From: Anaerolineales bacterium
GTDB taxonomy: Bacteria > Chloroflexota > Anaerolineae > Anaerolineales > DRMV01
Length of the DNA: 5,749 nucleotides
Reading direction: 5' to 3'
Assembly: GCA_015484985.1 (NCBI GenBank)
Contig: WFUL01000086.1
Span: 1-5,749, forward strand
Part shown: piece by piece, positions 5,371 through 5,749 of the stretch
Layout: each line of letters starts with the position of its first letter
Position numbering within the stretch: the first letter of the stretch is position 1
Notes under the pieces: generated by a model
Seen by the model: the letters and a program-made list of their open reading frames with translations, nothing else
Told to the model about the DNA's origin: nothing
Database searches by the model: none
Program-made: the position numbers and the translations under genes

Positions 5371-5749
5371 ATGGACCCCATCACCGCGATGCGGGACTTC
5401 CGTCGGGCCCGTCGCCGAGCGGCCCTGGAGCGCCTCTGGGCCAAGATTCAGCGACGGCCGGCGGACCTGCTCCCCTTCGAACCCGTACAGCGCTATCTCC
5501 GGGGCTATCCCCTGGTGTTCCAGGGGTTGCAGGAAATCCCCCTGGATGCCATCGTGGGCAGCGTGGGACGTTATCGGGACTTCACCCGCCATTTCTTCCC
5601 CTTGCAGTCCGACGACGAAGCCCGATGGACAAAAGTTTTGCGCCTGCAACACGAGCACGGCCTACCGCCCATCGAGGTCTACAAAATCGGCGACGTGTAC
5701 TTCGTGAAGGACGGGCACCATCGGGTCTCGGTGGCCCGGAGCATGGGCG
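5371..5749 (+). CDS. ParB/sulfiredoxin-fold-like protein, N-terminal part (cut by window edge)
   Basis: Only the first 126 codons are present. The start is ATG 5371, just after GGGAGG. A very basic N-terminal helix (about residues 8-30, rich in Arg and Ala) is followed by a segment containing IPLDAIVGSVGRYRDF (about 56-71) and then LPPIEVYKIGDVYFVKDGHHRVSVAR (98-123). The last matches the core of ParB-like N-terminal domains, where a DGHHR/GxHR-type motif after a beta hairpin binds or hydrolyses nucleotide. The usual chromosomal ParB partner (parA), GERR-type motif and helix-turn-helix are not seen here, so a partitioning role should not be assumed. Similar stand-alone proteins, some with a DUF4032-type C-terminus, are known, but the missing part would decide. 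Function unknown; fold assignment is moderately confident. Confidence 0.7.
   Translation, partial: MDPITAMRDFRRARRRAALERLWAKIQRRPADLLPFEPVQRYLRGYPLVFQGLQEIPLDAIVGSVGRYRDFTRHFFPLQSDDEARWTKVLRLQHEHGLPPIEVYKIGDVYFVKDGHHRVSVARSMG

Noticed and set aside
4998..5658. Two minus-strand open frames over the end of htrA and the ParB-like gene
   Set aside because: They cross a hairpin and two coding regions with better signals and show no recognisable domain.
1..5749. CRISPR array, insertion sequence, attachment site or defence system
   Set aside because: There are no spaced direct repeats, transposase or integrase motifs, or terminal inverted repeats. The tRNA genes are intact and have no duplicated 3' end nearby.

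Overview
The window is GC-rich bacterial chromosome built almost entirely from housekeeping genes. The closest impression is a Chloroflexota (Anaerolineae-like) organism. This rests on the style of the HtrA protease, whose PDZ domain carries a loop insertion between AGLRG and GGDLI, together with the PNPase and ParB-like proteins. It is recognition from memory, not a search, so lineage confidence is only moderate.

Layout. Positions 1-2594 are a minus-strand rpsO-pnp operon: ribosomal protein S15 (2310-2594), then polynucleotide phosphorylase (2197 down to the window edge, with only the extreme C-terminus missing). The rpsO promoter has a perfect extended -10. A short structured leader follows, with a UUCG-capped hairpin and a second small hairpin that runs into the Shine-Dalgarno. 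The rpsO-pnp gap holds two hairpins, one with an interrupted T-tract, consistent with a leaky terminator or mRNA processing region.

Back-to-back with the rpsO promoter, a plus-strand promoter drives two tandem tRNA genes: tRNA-Ser(GCT), 2739-2830, and tRNA-Arg(GCG), 2840-2912. Neither encodes CCA, and a strong intrinsic terminator follows (2920-2947). The Arg tRNA is unusual in its GCG anticodon and apparent U73 discriminator.

From 3063 a plus-strand protein quality-control pair follows: a zinc-finger-less DnaJ/CbpA-type co-chaperone (3063-4034), then, 21 bases later, an exported HtrA/DegP-type serine protease with a possible lipobox and one PDZ domain (4056-5294). A long GC-rich hairpin separates htrA from the start of a ParB/sulfiredoxin-fold-like protein that runs off the right edge (5371-5749).

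How they work together. S15 and PNPase link ribosome assembly and RNA turnover. DnaJ delivers clients to DnaK in the cytoplasm, while HtrA degrades misfolded proteins outside the membrane. No mobile element, CRISPR array or defence system is visible. The most interesting signals are regulatory (the rpsO leader, and an inverted repeat over the dnaJ -10) plus the odd Arg tRNA.
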